Source of the DNA: a virus
IMG/VR virus record: IMGVR_UViG_3300028384_000953
Span: 1,648 to 30,995 of that record
Strand: one strand, 5' to 3'
Length of the DNA stretch: 29,348 bases
Shown: in pieces, positions 7,761 through 15,151 of the stretch
How positions within the stretch are numbered: the stretch's first letter is position 1
Layout: each line of letters begins with the position of its first letter
Translations under genes and position numbers: made by a program
The notes under the pieces: model-generated
What the model was told of the DNA's origin: nothing
Databases searched by the model: none
What the model saw: the letters and a program-made list of their open reading frames with translations, nothing else

Positions 7761-8093
7761 TTACCTTCCTAATTCTGTGTTGGTGTAATAGACTAAAACA
7801 AAGTCCTTATTAGGTCCGATATTATCCCTACCTGGCATCTCCGCGTTAGCTTTAGATTTAGGTATCAAAAAGATATTTCCATCAGGACCTTCTCTAGTGT
7901 TTAATCTAAGTAAGGGTAAATAAGGGATAAGTTTAGATCTTTTGGTTAAAACTACGTTATCTATAGTGTATACATAGATATACCAAGCTTGGTTTAACTC
8001 TTGCCATTCAAACTCTATATTTACTACAACGTCACCTAGGACTGTGTTAGAGGTAGTTGAAGGGGATGCGTAAAAATTTAACTTAATAGCCAT
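7761..8093 (-). CDS. Baseplate plug-like protein
   Basis: A 110-aa all-beta protein between the spike and gp25-like genes. This is where Mu-like and KPP10-like contractile phages encode a small protein related to the plug of the cyanophage Pam3 baseplate. Visible features are WQELNQAWYIYVYTIDN (about 30-46) and a C-terminal DFVLVYYTNTELGR. In the solved relative, the plug occupies the hub opening above the spike. The ribosome binding site AGGAGGTATT gives the ATG high certainty. The family call rests on size, position and strand pattern. Confidence 0.65.
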   Translation of the reverse strand: MAIKLNFYASPSTTSNTVLGDVVVNIEFEWQELNQAWYIYVYTIDNVVLTKRSKLIPYLPLLRLNTREGPDGNIFLIPKSKANAEMPGRDNIGPNKDFVLVYYTNTELGR

Positions 8094-8101
8094 AATACCT
8101 C

Positions 8102-8947
8102 CTAGTTAGGTGATGAGACTTCGTTACCGTCACCCTGTTCTGTATGAGTGTGGTTTTTACTTGAAATAGAACCTACTAACACATCACCCGAAGAAGGTAG
8201 TGATAAAACTCCGGATACAGACCCTGATGCACCCGCTGTACCAAATGTATAACCACCACTTAAATTAGACACCCCAGTGACATTAAGGATTCCAGTAACA
8301 TTAACGTTAGGTGCTGTTAAGTTTATTTCAGAAGATGCATCAACCTCTACCGTAGGTGCATTAACATTAACTGTAGAGTTACTGTTTATTGTTAACTCAC
8401 TTTGGTTTATTTTGATATAATTATTATTATCTAAATAGACGTGAAGCTGTTCATCATGCTGTAAGAATATTTCAGTAGGTCTAAAGTGTGCAGAGCCTTG
8501 TTTATTACCAACTTCTAAGTCAGTAGTCCCTGAAGATTTACCTCTAGCTAAGGTACCTTCCCTATTAGATACACCTGGTGTTGCGAAGCAATCAGTTAAG
8601 TTATGTGTTCTGTAAGTGGAGGGGCTAGCAACCTTAGTATTTTTTTCTAATCTTAACCAATCTCTAACCGGGTAGTGGCATATATGCAATAGTACTGCAT
8701 CACCAGCAACGGGTTTACCTGCTACAAACCAACCTTTACCCGAAGGGAATACTAAAGGTACATCTTCTATAATGGGGGCGGGAATGTTTTCCTCTAAGTA
8801 CGTAGGTGTATCCACGGTTACTTGGACGTCAACAGTCTGCGTTTGTGCTTTCCATTTTGTAATCACCCCTGGTATGGAAGTATGCAATTGACTGGATAAA
8901 GACTTATAAGTAGTTCTTATAATATCCTCAAGATTATACCTATCCAC
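8102..8947 (-). CDS. Baseplate spike (Gp138 N-terminal OB-fold, beta-helical shaft, HxH tip)
   Basis: This is the central spike that pierces the host envelope. I place the start at GTG 8947 (281 aa), not at the TTG at 8971, because GGAGG ends 5 bases before the GTG and this leaves one base after the upstream stop. Residues about 20-110 (PGVITKWKAQTQTVDVQVTV, then a GDAVLLHICHYPVRDW segment) match the gp138/Mu gp45 OB-fold. Residues about 170-235 show the alternating Asn/Thr/Val pattern of a triple-stranded beta-helix (SELTINSNSTVNVNAPTVEV). The end has KNHTHTEQGDG, an HxH motif (H266, H268) of the kind that binds iron at the spike apex. Confidence 0.87.
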   Translation of the reverse strand: MDRYNLEDIIRTTYKSLSSQLHTSIPGVITKWKAQTQTVDVQVTVDTPTYLEENIPAPIIEDVPLVFPSGKGWFVAGKPVAGDAVLLHICHYPVRDWLRLEKNTKVASPSTYRTHNLTDCFATPGVSNREGTLARGKSSGTTDLEVGNKQGSAHFRPTEIFLQHDEQLHVYLDNNNYIKINQSELTINSNSTVNVNAPTVEVDASSEINLTAPNVNVTGILNVTGVSNLSGGYTFGTAGASGSVSGVLSLPSSGDVLVGSISSKNHTHTEQGDGNEVSSPN

Positions 8948-8948
8948 T

Positions 8949-9686
8949 TTACCCTCCGAAAATCTTGTCAATGATTGCGTCTGATTTAGATCCTAATTCC
9001 TCCACCTTCTCAGGGGTTAACCACTTTAAAAAGGAATCCTCTAAAGGATCTGCGGATGCATTAGACGCCTTGGCAGACTCTTGTAGGTTTTGGTCTGCGG
9101 TTATAGGGTCTTCCCCTGGATCAAAATTACTTCCGGGAGATGAGCCTTTTTCAGCTTTAGGGGTAGCAGTATCTGTTACAGGTATTACTTGTACTTTCTC
9201 GTTAGCAATATTCTTTTTCTTAGCAGTAATACTGATTTTATAACCATCACTAATATCTGCATCTCTAGTGATAGTTACCCTTTCCAAAGTACAGTTTGCC
9301 GCACCTAATCCTTCCGGAAAATGGATGGTTACTAATTTTTTACTATTTTTTAACGCTATTAACTTTTTTACGTATTGTTTAGGTGTTCTACTAAAATTAT
9401 TAAGACTAAAAAAACTAAGTTGTAGAGCTTTCGGTGTAACCACACCATTAAAAGTAAAAACATCAGGGTTAGCTCGAAAGTCATCAGATCGGTTAGTTTG
9501 ATCCCCAACAGGAAATATAGAGGATTTCCCAGATAGTTCTCTTCGATACTTCTCTGTAATGGATAAAGCTAGAATATTACTCTCTTGGACACCTTCATCG
9601 GTAGGTGATGTTGTATCAGTAACAAAGGATTCTTGTTCATAAATAAAAACCAGATCCCCTAGATCTTTACTAAAAAGTTTGGTCAT
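8949..9686 (-). CDS. Dit-like baseplate protein
   Basis: A 245-aa protein between the hub and spike genes. The first ~155 residues form a beta-rich domain with FTFNGVVTPKALQLSFF, SRTPKQYVKKLIALKNSKKL and TLERVTITRDADISDGYKIS. This pattern resembles the Dit-like N-terminal domain of contractile-tail phages, which joins tube to hub. The remainder is a low-complexity linker (Pro, Ser, Ala, Asp) ending in a short helix (EKVEELGSKSDAIIDKIFGG). The ribosome binding site AAGGTAG is rather far from the ATG. Confidence 0.65.
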   Translation of the reverse strand: MTKLFSKDLGDLVFIYEQESFVTDTTSPTDEGVQESNILALSITEKYRRELSGKSSIFPVGDQTNRSDDFRANPDVFTFNGVVTPKALQLSFFSLNNFSRTPKQYVKKLIALKNSKKLVTIHFPEGLGAANCTLERVTITRDADISDGYKISITAKKKNIANEKVQVIPVTDTATPKAEKGSSPGSNFDPGEDPITADQNLQESAKASNASADPLEDSFLKWLTPEKVEELGSKSDAIIDKIFGG

Positions 9687-9687
9687 A

Positions 9688-10623
9688 TCAATCTACCTTG
9701 TTTCTTCCTGTTATTGTGGTATCCCATAAATCACCATATAAGTCTAAGGTGTATGTTATGGCTTCCGCAATAAACGTACCCTCTTGATCTTCTCCCGTCT
9801 CATCTTGGAAGTTTAATTTAACAAGGGACCCTAAAGTGATACCTGCATAAAGGAACATTGTAAAATTTATTTCTGTGACATTCTCTTCTCCCGGCTTCTT
9901 ATTCACTTGGTTAGTGACTAAATCCACAGTACCTTTTATACGAGACGGAGGTATAGTGAACTGTCTCCTACCAGAAGCTAGTTCCTTACTCTTAATCGGG
10001 ACAATGTAATTGACCTCTTTAGCGTTAAACCAGGATAATGAATACTCGTCTACTAGGTCTTGTAACACCTCTGTAGAAGGCCCTGAGAAGCTCCTAGGAG
10101 AGTCTAATGTTAAACTGGTTAAATCCCCTAAGGCTATATGAGTAGGTTGTTTAAAGGTCGTTAAGAGGTCCTTTAAAATTGTTCTTAAAAGGGTTCCTGA
10201 AGAATAAGACTTACTGAATACAGCCTCACGTTTAGGGAGATAACCATTACTGCAACAAATTGTAGTAACGGTACTACCATCTTTTTGGTATTTCGTTAGA
10301 GACTCTACTACATCTCCTTGAAATATGACAGGTAATTCATCAATCCCTTCATTCCCTAAGTCTAAGCGGTAACCTGCCCGTAAGATAAGGCCTCCTTTAC
10401 CAGTACGTAGGATATTACGAGTATCCCGAGATAAATTGTATAGGTAAAGTTTATGTACATCATTACTGGCACCCGAACTGTTAGAGGACTCTTTAATCTT
10501 AGCTTTAATATTATGATTAAACCCCTCAGGATCAAGCGTGATACGGGTTACTTTCGTGTTATTGCTGTTAGGTATTGTAAACTCTAAGGAATAAACTCGA
10601 TCATAAGGGGTTTGTTCAGTCAT
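9688..10623 (-). CDS. Baseplate hub protein (T4 gp27 / Mu gp44-like)
   Basis: A 311-aa beta-rich protein just after the tape measure gene, the usual place of the hub. Stretches suited to the gp27/gp44 fold include VYSLEFTIPNSNN at the start, KLYLYNLSRDTRNILRTG, LILRAGYR, PVIFQGDVVESLTKYQKDGS, then SGTLLRTILKDLL and VLQDLVDEYSLSWF. The last is like the region of tail hubs that precedes the domain closing the trimer. The C-terminal strand pattern (GSLVKLNFQDET, then TYTLDLYGDLWDTTITG) also fits. The ATG is 1 base after the Dit-like partner in the string of tail genes; ribosome binding site weak (TAGGA). Confidence 0.75.
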   Translation of the reverse strand: MTEQTPYDRVYSLEFTIPNSNNTKVTRITLDPEGFNHNIKAKIKESSNSSGASNDVHKLYLYNLSRDTRNILRTGKGGLILRAGYRLDLGNEGIDELPVIFQGDVVESLTKYQKDGSTVTTICCSNGYLPKREAVFSKSYSSGTLLRTILKDLLTTFKQPTHIALGDLTSLTLDSPRSFSGPSTEVLQDLVDEYSLSWFNAKEVNYIVPIKSKELASGRRQFTIPPSRIKGTVDLVTNQVNKKPGEENVTEINFTMFLYAGITLGSLVKLNFQDETGEDQEGTFIAEAITYTLDLYGDLWDTTITGRNKVD

Positions 10624-10624
10624 A

Positions 10625-12454
10625 TTAATTAGTTCCTACTACAGGATTGTTAGCAAATTGGGCAGCTAAATCATTACTTACTTCTCTAAGTTCGGCTATA
10701 ACATCTGATGGAGAATCCCCGTTTAGATGGTTTTCTTGGTTAATGACTACAGTCTGATTCTGATTTTGACTCTGATTAGGTGCAGCCAAGTTGTCCATAA
10801 ACCCTCTAACCCCAGAACCCACTGCATCAGGTTTAAAGACATCTCGATCAACTTTAGTTACCGGACTTGCTTTAAAATCCCCTTTGGTAAACCCACTCAT
10901 GATCCAATCTTTAAACCCTTTCATTTGGTCCCAGGCCCATTTAATTGACTTTCCTATAGAATCTTTAAACGTTAGGGCGAAAACAGTGCCTAGGGTTGTG
11001 ACAGCTAAGATTAGGACACCAACCCAACCAAACATAAAAAACATCGCTCCGCCGAGGCTCACAAAGATGCCTACAAGTATCGCGGCTATACCCCTTAAGA
11101 AACCAAACCCGCCAACTAGACGTCCTACGGCAGAAGCCGCTGCAACAAAAGTGGCTATAAGTCCTGTTTGTACAAAATCAGTTAATTTACTTAAGGCTTT
11201 TTGTTTTTCTTCGTCCGTCATCGTATCCCAAACTGCTTGCCATTGTTCTTTCAAAGCCATTAACTTGTCTAGGAATTGACCAAAACGTTGGATTAAGTTT
11301 GATATAACCGTACCTATTATGGTTTGAATCATCGGGTCATCAGCAAAAGCAATTAGTTTTTCTAGTACACCTCCTAAGGCCTTCTCGAATTGGTTAAAGA
11401 TGCCAATTTTAGCTTGGGTTCCTACTTGTCCTAAAACATTGGATAAAAAGGGTACAGTCTTAGTTGCCCTTTCTAAGTTCCCGTTAGCTCGGGCTAAAGA
11501 CATCATCTCTTCAGCTACAAACGGGAGTACATCACTTGCTAAGACTTTTCCTGAAGAAACTATGTTAAGGATATTCTCTGTGGTAACTTCTCCAAATTTA
11601 TTAGCCTTTGTCAGAGCCTTAGCAAATATGTTCAAACTAGCTGGCAAACTATCGCCCAACTGGTTCTTCAATTCTTCCGCCATGACTTGGTTTTTTGCCG
11701 CCATCTGGGTGAAAGCGGTCATGATGCGTTGCTGCTTGTCGAAGGATAGCCCCGTGACAGCACTCATTTCAGAGAAACCGGTAAATATATCCCTTACCGT
11801 TTGACCTCCAATAGAATCCGCAGCCGCAGCGAATAATTGACCAAATTGGTTAGTACCTTCTGTTGAATCCGTACCTAAACGTTTAGACAGGTTTGCTACA
11901 AAGATACGTTGTTTATCTGTCATAGCTTGAAGTTGTTCTAAAGATAAAGCTCTTCCTAACTCAGTACCCCCTATAGAGGTACCTAAGGACATAACCGCAG
12001 ATTTATATCTTTTACCAGCATCAGCAACTGAGTTAAACCCATCCCTTAGGCTATAAAGTAAAGAGACTGCTCCTGTAGCGGTTACCATCGCCCCTAAGGA
12101 GGTCCTAAACCCATTCACGTTGTTAGTGGCTTTCCTAGCACTTTTGGCAAGATGTTTAAAAGGGATTTTTTTACCAATTTCTCCTAATTTATCGGTTACT
12201 TTAGCTAAACCTTTCCCTAATTTTGTTGATGCGAGATAAGATGCCAAAAACCCCTTTTTAAGTTTCTTAGTGGAATCTTCAGTATCCTCTATAAACTTCT
12301 TAGCGTTTTTTAATTTAGATCCATCAAAAGATTTATTAAACTCCTTGCCTAGCTTATTAAAAGCTTTTTGAAGATCCGCTATAGCTTTCATCGCTTTAGA
12401 GGTATCTATATTTAACCTTGAAGTTAAGTCTTGTATTTTTATTGTTCCTGACAT
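10625..12454 (-). CDS. Tail tape measure protein
   Basis: This 609-aa protein sets tail length and is threaded in the tube. The N-terminal 110 residues are Lys-rich helices. Residues about 247-281 (QMAAKNQVMAEELKNQLGDS, then LPASLNIFAKAL) match the tape-measure N-domain signature. Residues about 430-496 are strongly hydrophobic with several membrane-type helices, consistent with insertion into the inner membrane during DNA delivery. The C-terminus is Asn/Gln-rich. It is short for a tape measure. At roughly 0.15 nm per residue it implies a tail near 90 nm; that figure is a rule-of-thumb inference. It follows the chaperone frameshift gene, with AGAGGTATGTT before the ATG. Confidence 0.93.
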   Translation of the reverse strand: MSGTIKIQDLTSRLNIDTSKAMKAIADLQKAFNKLGKEFNKSFDGSKLKNAKKFIEDTEDSTKKLKKGFLASYLASTKLGKGLAKVTDKLGEIGKKIPFKHLAKSARKATNNVNGFRTSLGAMVTATGAVSLLYSLRDGFNSVADAGKRYKSAVMSLGTSIGGTELGRALSLEQLQAMTDKQRIFVANLSKRLGTDSTEGTNQFGQLFAAAADSIGGQTVRDIFTGFSEMSAVTGLSFDKQQRIMTAFTQMAAKNQVMAEELKNQLGDSLPASLNIFAKALTKANKFGEVTTENILNIVSSGKVLASDVLPFVAEEMMSLARANGNLERATKTVPFLSNVLGQVGTQAKIGIFNQFEKALGGVLEKLIAFADDPMIQTIIGTVISNLIQRFGQFLDKLMALKEQWQAVWDTMTDEEKQKALSKLTDFVQTGLIATFVAAASAVGRLVGGFGFLRGIAAILVGIFVSLGGAMFFMFGWVGVLILAVTTLGTVFALTFKDSIGKSIKWAWDQMKGFKDWIMSGFTKGDFKASPVTKVDRDVFKPDAVGSGVRGFMDNLAAPNQSQNQNQTVVINQENHLNGDSPSDVIAELREVSNDLAAQFANNPVVGTN

Positions 12455-12463
12455 AACATACCT

Positions 12464-13185
12464 CTAAAAGTTACCACGGGGTTGGTTCTTACGGGCCTCT
12501 GCTTTGGCATCCTCTTCCGCTTTACGTTGTGCCTCTCGTTCTAAATCCTCTCCGATATGAAGTATTTGACGTAATTGTAAGAGTTCCCTACGTGTATATA
12601 CATTCATTAAGTCATAATAGGACTCTTTACAATGAGGTGACATATAAATTTCAAAAACGAGATTTTCCTCAAAAGATAGTTTGGAAGTTTCCCTAATTTT
12701 TCTCTGTAGGGGGGATTCTACTCTTCCGTCCGACTTTAGCTCTCTTCGGTACCCAATCCCATCGCTGTAAAAACATCTGGGTAGTTCTCCTGCATTGCAA
12801 AAAAGAGAACTTCGAATAAGATACGATGTTTACCTCTAAAATACTGTTCATAGTCAATAACCATACTGTCAACCTTAACACCGTTTAATAAAGCTTTACA
12901 GAAATGGGCTAATTCATCAGGTTCCATAGCGGTGACAATATCACTAAACGCGGAAGCGGCTAAGGTTAAATCTAACTCCTCACTTCCAGACTCGGCTAAG
13001 GCCTTTTGTATATCTTGGATGGACCCAAGTAAAGGGATAATAACTTTTGTACCTACCGCACCAACTTTAAGTTGCTCAGAGGTAGTCATAGGTTGGATTT
13101 CAAAGGTTTTACCGTCGATAACTTTAGTAGGACCGTTAGTTTGAACACTGTCAATGATTGCTTGCTGTTGTGGTGAGATTTTCAT
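12464..13185 (-). CDS. Tail assembly chaperone, -1 frameshift fusion (GT-like)
   Basis: The 149-aa chaperone frame (stop at 12736) is followed by an open reading frame in the -1 frame that ends at TAG 12464-12466, ten bases before the tape measure ATG. It has no start codon with a ribosome binding site and fills the gap. Its protein ends with MNVYTRRELLQLRQ, then an acidic/basic helix and NQPRGNF, typical of T-type extensions that bind the tape measure. Ribosomes must slip between 12736 and 12829, where both frames are open. The fusion would be 240 aa. Candidate slip sites are CTTTTTT (12799-12805) and GGGATTG (12754-12760); neither is canonical. Confidence 0.8.
12736..13185 (-). CDS. Tail assembly chaperone, short form (G-like)
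   Basis: This 149-aa protein is the unshifted product. It sits between tube and tape measure genes, the fixed location of chaperones that coat the tape measure before tube polymerisation. It starts MKISPQQQAIIDSVQTNGPT, has a helical body (PDELAHFCKALLNGV) and ends GLGTEES at TAA. Size and position match lambda gpG-type chaperones; sequence similarity is expected to be low. The ribosome binding site is AAGGAATTATTT. A stable hairpin without a U-tract precedes it (13204-13228). Confidence 0.8.
   Translation of the reverse strand: MKISPQQQAIIDSVQTNGPTKVIDGKTFEIQPMTTSEQLKVGAVGTKVIIPLLGSIQDIQKALAESGSEELDLTLAASAFSDIVTAMEPDELAHFCKALLNGVKVDSMVIDYEQYFRGKHRILFEVLFFAMQENYPDVFTAMGLGTEES
12754..12805 (-). 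promoter_or_regulatory. Candidate -1 frameshift region in chaperone gene
   Basis: On the minus strand, frame-0 codons here include CTC TTT TTT GCA and ATG GGA TTG. CTTTTTT (12805-12799) allows full re-pairing of the second codon and two-base re-pairing of the first. GGGATTG (12760-12754) resembles lambda's GGGAAAG but only the first codon re-pairs. The exact slip site is not certain. Confidence 0.45.
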
Positions 13186-13203
13186 AAATAATTCCTTAAG
13201 AGG

Positions 13204-13228
13204 ACCCCCTCACTGGGTAGGAGGGGAT
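13204..13228 (-). other. Hairpin after tail tube gene
   Basis: An 8-bp stem (ATCCCCTC / GAGGGGGT with one G-U pair) and 9-base loop lie in the 68-bp gap between the tube gene and the chaperone. The stem is followed by CCTCTT, not a U-tract, so full termination is unlikely. It may protect the 3' end of the highly needed tube message or partly reduce downstream expression. Confidence 0.5.
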
Positions 13229-13253
13229 ATTGTAGTTAACTTGCTTTATAAAA

Positions 13254-13691
13254 TTAAACGCCTGGAGGTGTGGGTGTGTAAACACCTTTAGCAGAATGGA
13301 AAGTCCAAGTATGCTCCCCAGGTTCTGCATCATACTCAACACCGGTACCTTTTACTAAAGCGGTATTGCCATAAGTTTGAACACTAGATCCAGACTTATC
13401 GTAAATAACAAAATCTGTTACAATTATCGGAGCATCTGATAGTTCCCATGTTGCAACTAAAGCCGCTAATGCTCTAGAAGTTGCGTGGGTTTGTGAAAAG
13501 GTGACTTCAATCATAACCCCTTTACGGGCGTTTTTACTGTAGGTTACGTCCCCGCCTGATCCTTCCCACACTTTAATCAAGTCGTGCTGAGGGTTCACTT
13601 TAAGTGTATTCCAACCTGTGATTGGTAAAGTACCCCAAGAAACACCTACGGAATCTCTGGAGTACGTATTGTTAACAGAACCTATTGACAT
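13254..13691 (-). CDS. Tail tube protein (DUF3277-like)
   Basis: A 145-aa all-beta protein right after the sheath gene, so it is expected to be the tube protomer. Elements include a middle stretch KGVMIEVTFSQTHATSRALA and a C-terminal EHTWTFHSAKGVY strand, as in DUF3277 tube proteins of Felix O1- and KPP10-type phages. The gap to the sheath is 12 bases, with AGGGGTATAAT before the ATG. A hairpin follows the stop. Confidence 0.85.
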   Translation of the reverse strand: MSIGSVNNTYSRDSVGVSWGTLPITGWNTLKVNPQHDLIKVWEGSGGDVTYSKNARKGVMIEVTFSQTHATSRALAALVATWELSDAPIIVTDFVIYDKSGSSVQTYGNTALVKGTGVEYDAEPGEHTWTFHSAKGVYTPTPPGV

Positions 13692-13703
13692 ATTATACCC
13701 CTA

Positions 13704-15095
13704 TTATTGTCCATTTGTTGAAAGTGTGCCTGCAATATCAATATATGTTATTGCATTAGCTATAATTGCAGACCAAGTGACCCCATCAAGTACACGATTG
13801 GTAAAGTCTTGAGCAGATACCTCTGAAATGTCTGGTACATTAATAATAATTGATCCATCTCGTAGGAAACCTCTGTCCACACCTCTTTGTAGTGCCGTTT
13901 TAATCGCACCATAAACCAAAGCACCGCCATCATTTGTAAAAGGCAGTTTCCCACCTTGTTGAGCTAATAGCATTTGTCTTACTTCCGTTTGAATTTCATA
14001 GTTCAACCAATCCGCGCCACGAATCGTATCTATCCATTCACCTTGGGAAGTTTTACCAGGCTTCACTAAAGGTGCGCCTTGTTCTACATCTACAAAGTTG
14101 ATGTTTCTATCTATTAAACGATTCTTGTGAGTAGTACTTAAGACATTACCTGTTGCAGGGTTTTGTGAAATACCAACGCCCTTGATAGCAACATTTGCCC
14201 AATTTGTAGAGCCTGCGTCATGTGGTGCGTTAACTCCGAAGTAACCAGCCTCTGGGTAAATATAATTGGATTCGCTGATAGAGGAGTTATTTGCTGCACT
14301 TTGATGAAAGAACATTACCGTTCTAGTTCTACCTAGATCTTTTAACTGACCTCCGGTAGTAAGATCATCCCCTTGGGAATATGCAGTTGTGATTTCATCT
14401 GTGGCAGCAGTAGCGGTGAAATATACTTTATCCATAGCTTGGACAACGGTAGCCATCGCTAGTTGGAACGCTTGAGAAGCGTCATCTGCGGTTACACAAT
14501 AAAAATCATCATCTTCTTCGGTAATATTAGTGATAACATTAGCTGCGGATTCAGTACCAACCCACTCATCTTGACCTGTGAATTTACCTGTAGCAAAGTT
14601 GCTAGTAGTAAACCAAGAATTATCATTCTGTCCAGATAGTTTTAGTACAGTAGCTGTCGCATTTGTAGCGGATACCTCAGTATTAACATCAGTGTCAGTG
14701 TTAATAGCATTCATAAGTGCTGTAACAACATCAGACGCTGTTGTAGCAGGCCCTGCTGTAAAACTAAAAGTTTTAGTTGTGGTTCCTACAGTGATACTAA
14801 AACTGTGTACTTCCGTATCCTGAATATTCACGGGAGTTAAGTTTAACTCTGCATTCCGTCTACCTATCCGGATCTGTTTAACAGAAGGTTCTTGAGAAAA
14901 AACCGTGTTCGCAAAACGGTAAGCAGCAGAGTCTGTCCCATGGTCAGCTCCTACTGCGGTTTCTGAGGTATAAGCACGAACCCGGTCTTGGTACGCCCTA
15001 TGCGCGGTGATGAAGACAAGGTTCCCAAACCCTACTTCTGATAAGTTAATCCCCTGCAATGTTATCTGCGAAGAGACTGAAGATCTATTTGTCAT
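13704..15095 (-). CDS. Contractile tail sheath protein (DUF3383-like)
   Basis: A 463-aa protein that polymerises around the tube and contracts. N-terminal region: ITLQGINLSEVGFGNLVFIT, then YRFANTVFSQEPSVKQIRIG, matching the DUF3383 sheath family. An inserted beta domain with Thr/Ala/Asn repeats (about 95-180) is likely the outer sheath domain. The C-terminal part (GEWIDTIRGADWLNYEIQTE, then LPFTNDGGALVYGAIKTALQ) is the conserved core found at the end of sheath proteins. It precedes the tube gene. The ribosome binding site AGGGTAACTAT gives the ATG at 15095. Confidence 0.9.
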   Translation of the reverse strand: MTNRSSVSSQITLQGINLSEVGFGNLVFITAHRAYQDRVRAYTSETAVGADHGTDSAAYRFANTVFSQEPSVKQIRIGRRNAELNLTPVNIQDTEVHSFSITVGTTTKTFSFTAGPATTASDVVTALMNAINTDTDVNTEVSATNATATVLKLSGQNDNSWFTTSNFATGKFTGQDEWVGTESAANVITNITEEDDDFYCVTADDASQAFQLAMATVVQAMDKVYFTATAATDEITTAYSQGDDLTTGGQLKDLGRTRTVMFFHQSAANNSSISESNYIYPEAGYFGVNAPHDAGSTNWANVAIKGVGISQNPATGNVLSTTHKNRLIDRNINFVDVEQGAPLVKPGKTSQGEWIDTIRGADWLNYEIQTEVRQMLLAQQGGKLPFTNDGGALVYGAIKTALQRGVDRGFLRDGSIIINVPDISEVSAQDFTNRVLDGVTWSAIIANAITYIDIAGTLSTNGQ

Positions 15096-15125
15096 ATAGT
15101 TACCCTAAAGATAAGGTTATAGGAA

Positions 15126-15140
15126 TCTGGTTAGACCAGA
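15126..15140 (-). other. Small hairpin between 1313-aa gene and sheath gene
   Basis: A perfect 6-bp stem with a 3-base loop (TCTGGT, CTA, ACCAGA) sits in the 56-bp gap before the sheath gene. No U-tract follows on the transcribed strand. The role is unknown; it might be an mRNA processing site that separates the long upstream gene from the highly expressed sheath message. Confidence 0.3.
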
Positions 15141-15151
15141 GTTTATTTTTA

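Noticed and set aside
10791-11279. A 162-codon plus-strand frame opposite the tape measure gene
   Set aside because: It is the antisense of a clearly coding, family-recognisable gene; no plus-strand promoter or ribosome binding site was seen. Other plus-strand frames across the window were left out for the same reason.
12693-12881. A 62-codon minus-strand frame overlapping the chaperone end
   Set aside because: It lies in the frame opposite to the -1 extension, has no ribosome binding site, and stops within the extension. The -1 frame continues to the tape measure start and has typical extension content.
13760-13954. A 64-codon minus-strand frame inside the sheath gene
   Set aside because: It is an out-of-frame shadow within the conserved C-terminal part of the sheath, without its own translation signal.
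15126-15140. The hairpin before the sheath gene as a terminator
   Set aside because: The U-rich stretch is on the opposite side and would only serve plus-strand transcription, for which no genes exist. I list it only as a hairpin.
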